Below, piece by piece: positions 5,764-5,802 of a DNA stretch of 5,802 nucleotides. A model generated the notes under the pieces. That model saw nothing but the letters and a program-made list of their open reading frames with translations. It was not told the DNA's origin and made no database searches. The position numbers and the translations under genes are program-made. The DNA is from JAVBKV01 sp031553885 (GTDB lineage: Bacteria; Bacteroidota; Bacteroidia; Bacteroidales; Azobacteroidaceae), in the NCBI GenBank assembly GCA_031553885.1, contig JAVBKV010000074.1, positions 1-5,802 on the forward strand, written 5' to 3'. Within the stretch, counting starts at the first letter, position 1. Each line of letters starts with the position of its first letter.

Positions 5764-5802
5764 ATGAGATTTGTAAAATTATCAGAAGAAGAAAAGATTC
5801 AA
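5764..5802 (+). CDS. IS630 transposase N-terminus, copy 2 (partial)
   Basis: The first 13 codons (MRFVKLSEEEKIQ) are identical to those of the transposase frame starting at 84. The gene is cut by the window edge, so it cannot be told whether this copy also carries the split reading frame. Confidence 0.8.
   Translation, partial: MRFVKLSEEEKIQ

Larger units (their letters stand above)
5684..5802 (+). mobile_element. Second IS630 copy, left end only (runs off the window)
   Basis: These 119 bases are identical to 4-122. The identity starts exactly at the TA that forms the IS edge: the three bases before it differ completely (TTT here, AAA at 1-3). That is what an independent insertion of the same IS at another TA looks like. 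It contains the left inverted repeat (5684-5717) and the first codons of the transposase. It has the same orientation as copy 1, so together they form direct repeats around about 4.6 kb. The right end and the far flank lie outside the window. Confidence 0.88.

Noticed and set aside
1..5802. Window as a small circular replicon with a 119-base terminal overlap
   Set aside because: The match begins at base 4, exactly at the IS-edge TA, not at base 1, and the flanking bases differ. No replication or mobilisation gene is present, and tag is a typical chromosomal gene. Not fully excluded without reads.

Overview
The window looks like chromosomal DNA from a member of the Bacteroidota, probably the order Bacteroidales. 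The strongest clue is the very large minus-strand gene (2363-5521), whose product has an N-terminal signal peptide and ends in a type IX secretion system (T9SS) type A sorting domain; both are hallmarks of this phylum. Supporting clues are AT-rich intergenic DNA, starts without clear Shine-Dalgarno sites, and two matches to the Bacteroidota -7 promoter element TAnnTTTG. Genus and species cannot be read from the sequence alone.

Layout from left to right. Bases 4-1090 are a complete IS630-family insertion sequence (Tc1/mariner-like DDE transposase) with 34-bp imperfect terminal inverted repeats and a TA dinucleotide at each edge. Its transposase is split into two overlapping frames (84-482 and 472-1083) that join only by a +1 shift. 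Next is a minus-strand small cupin gene (1077-1574) whose last codons and stop are supplied by the IS right end. It is transcribed divergently from tag (1695-2270, 3-methyladenine DNA glycosylase I). A bidirectional hairpin terminator (2277-2313) separates tag from the convergent surface-protein gene, which has Ig-like, jelly-roll-like and Trp-rich beta modules. Upstream of that gene, 5564-5683 is still open in the same frame and reads like the 3' part of a proline-rich, single-pass membrane protein gene. Its 5' part is cut off by the left end of a second IS630 copy that starts at 5684 and runs off the window.

How the parts relate. The host genes do not form an obvious pathway: cupin (unknown ligand), base-excision DNA repair, and an exported surface protein. 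What unites the window is the IS pair. Two same-orientation copies, identical over the 119 bases that can be compared, bracket about 4.6 kb. One altered the 3' end of the cupin gene and the other removed the 5' side of the reading frame leading into the surface-protein gene. I saw no CRISPR array, tRNA, rRNA, defence system or clearly new biological system. The points most worth checking are the +1-shifted transposase, the IS-edited cupin terminus, the decapitated reading frame upstream of the surface protein, and the directly repeated IS copies.
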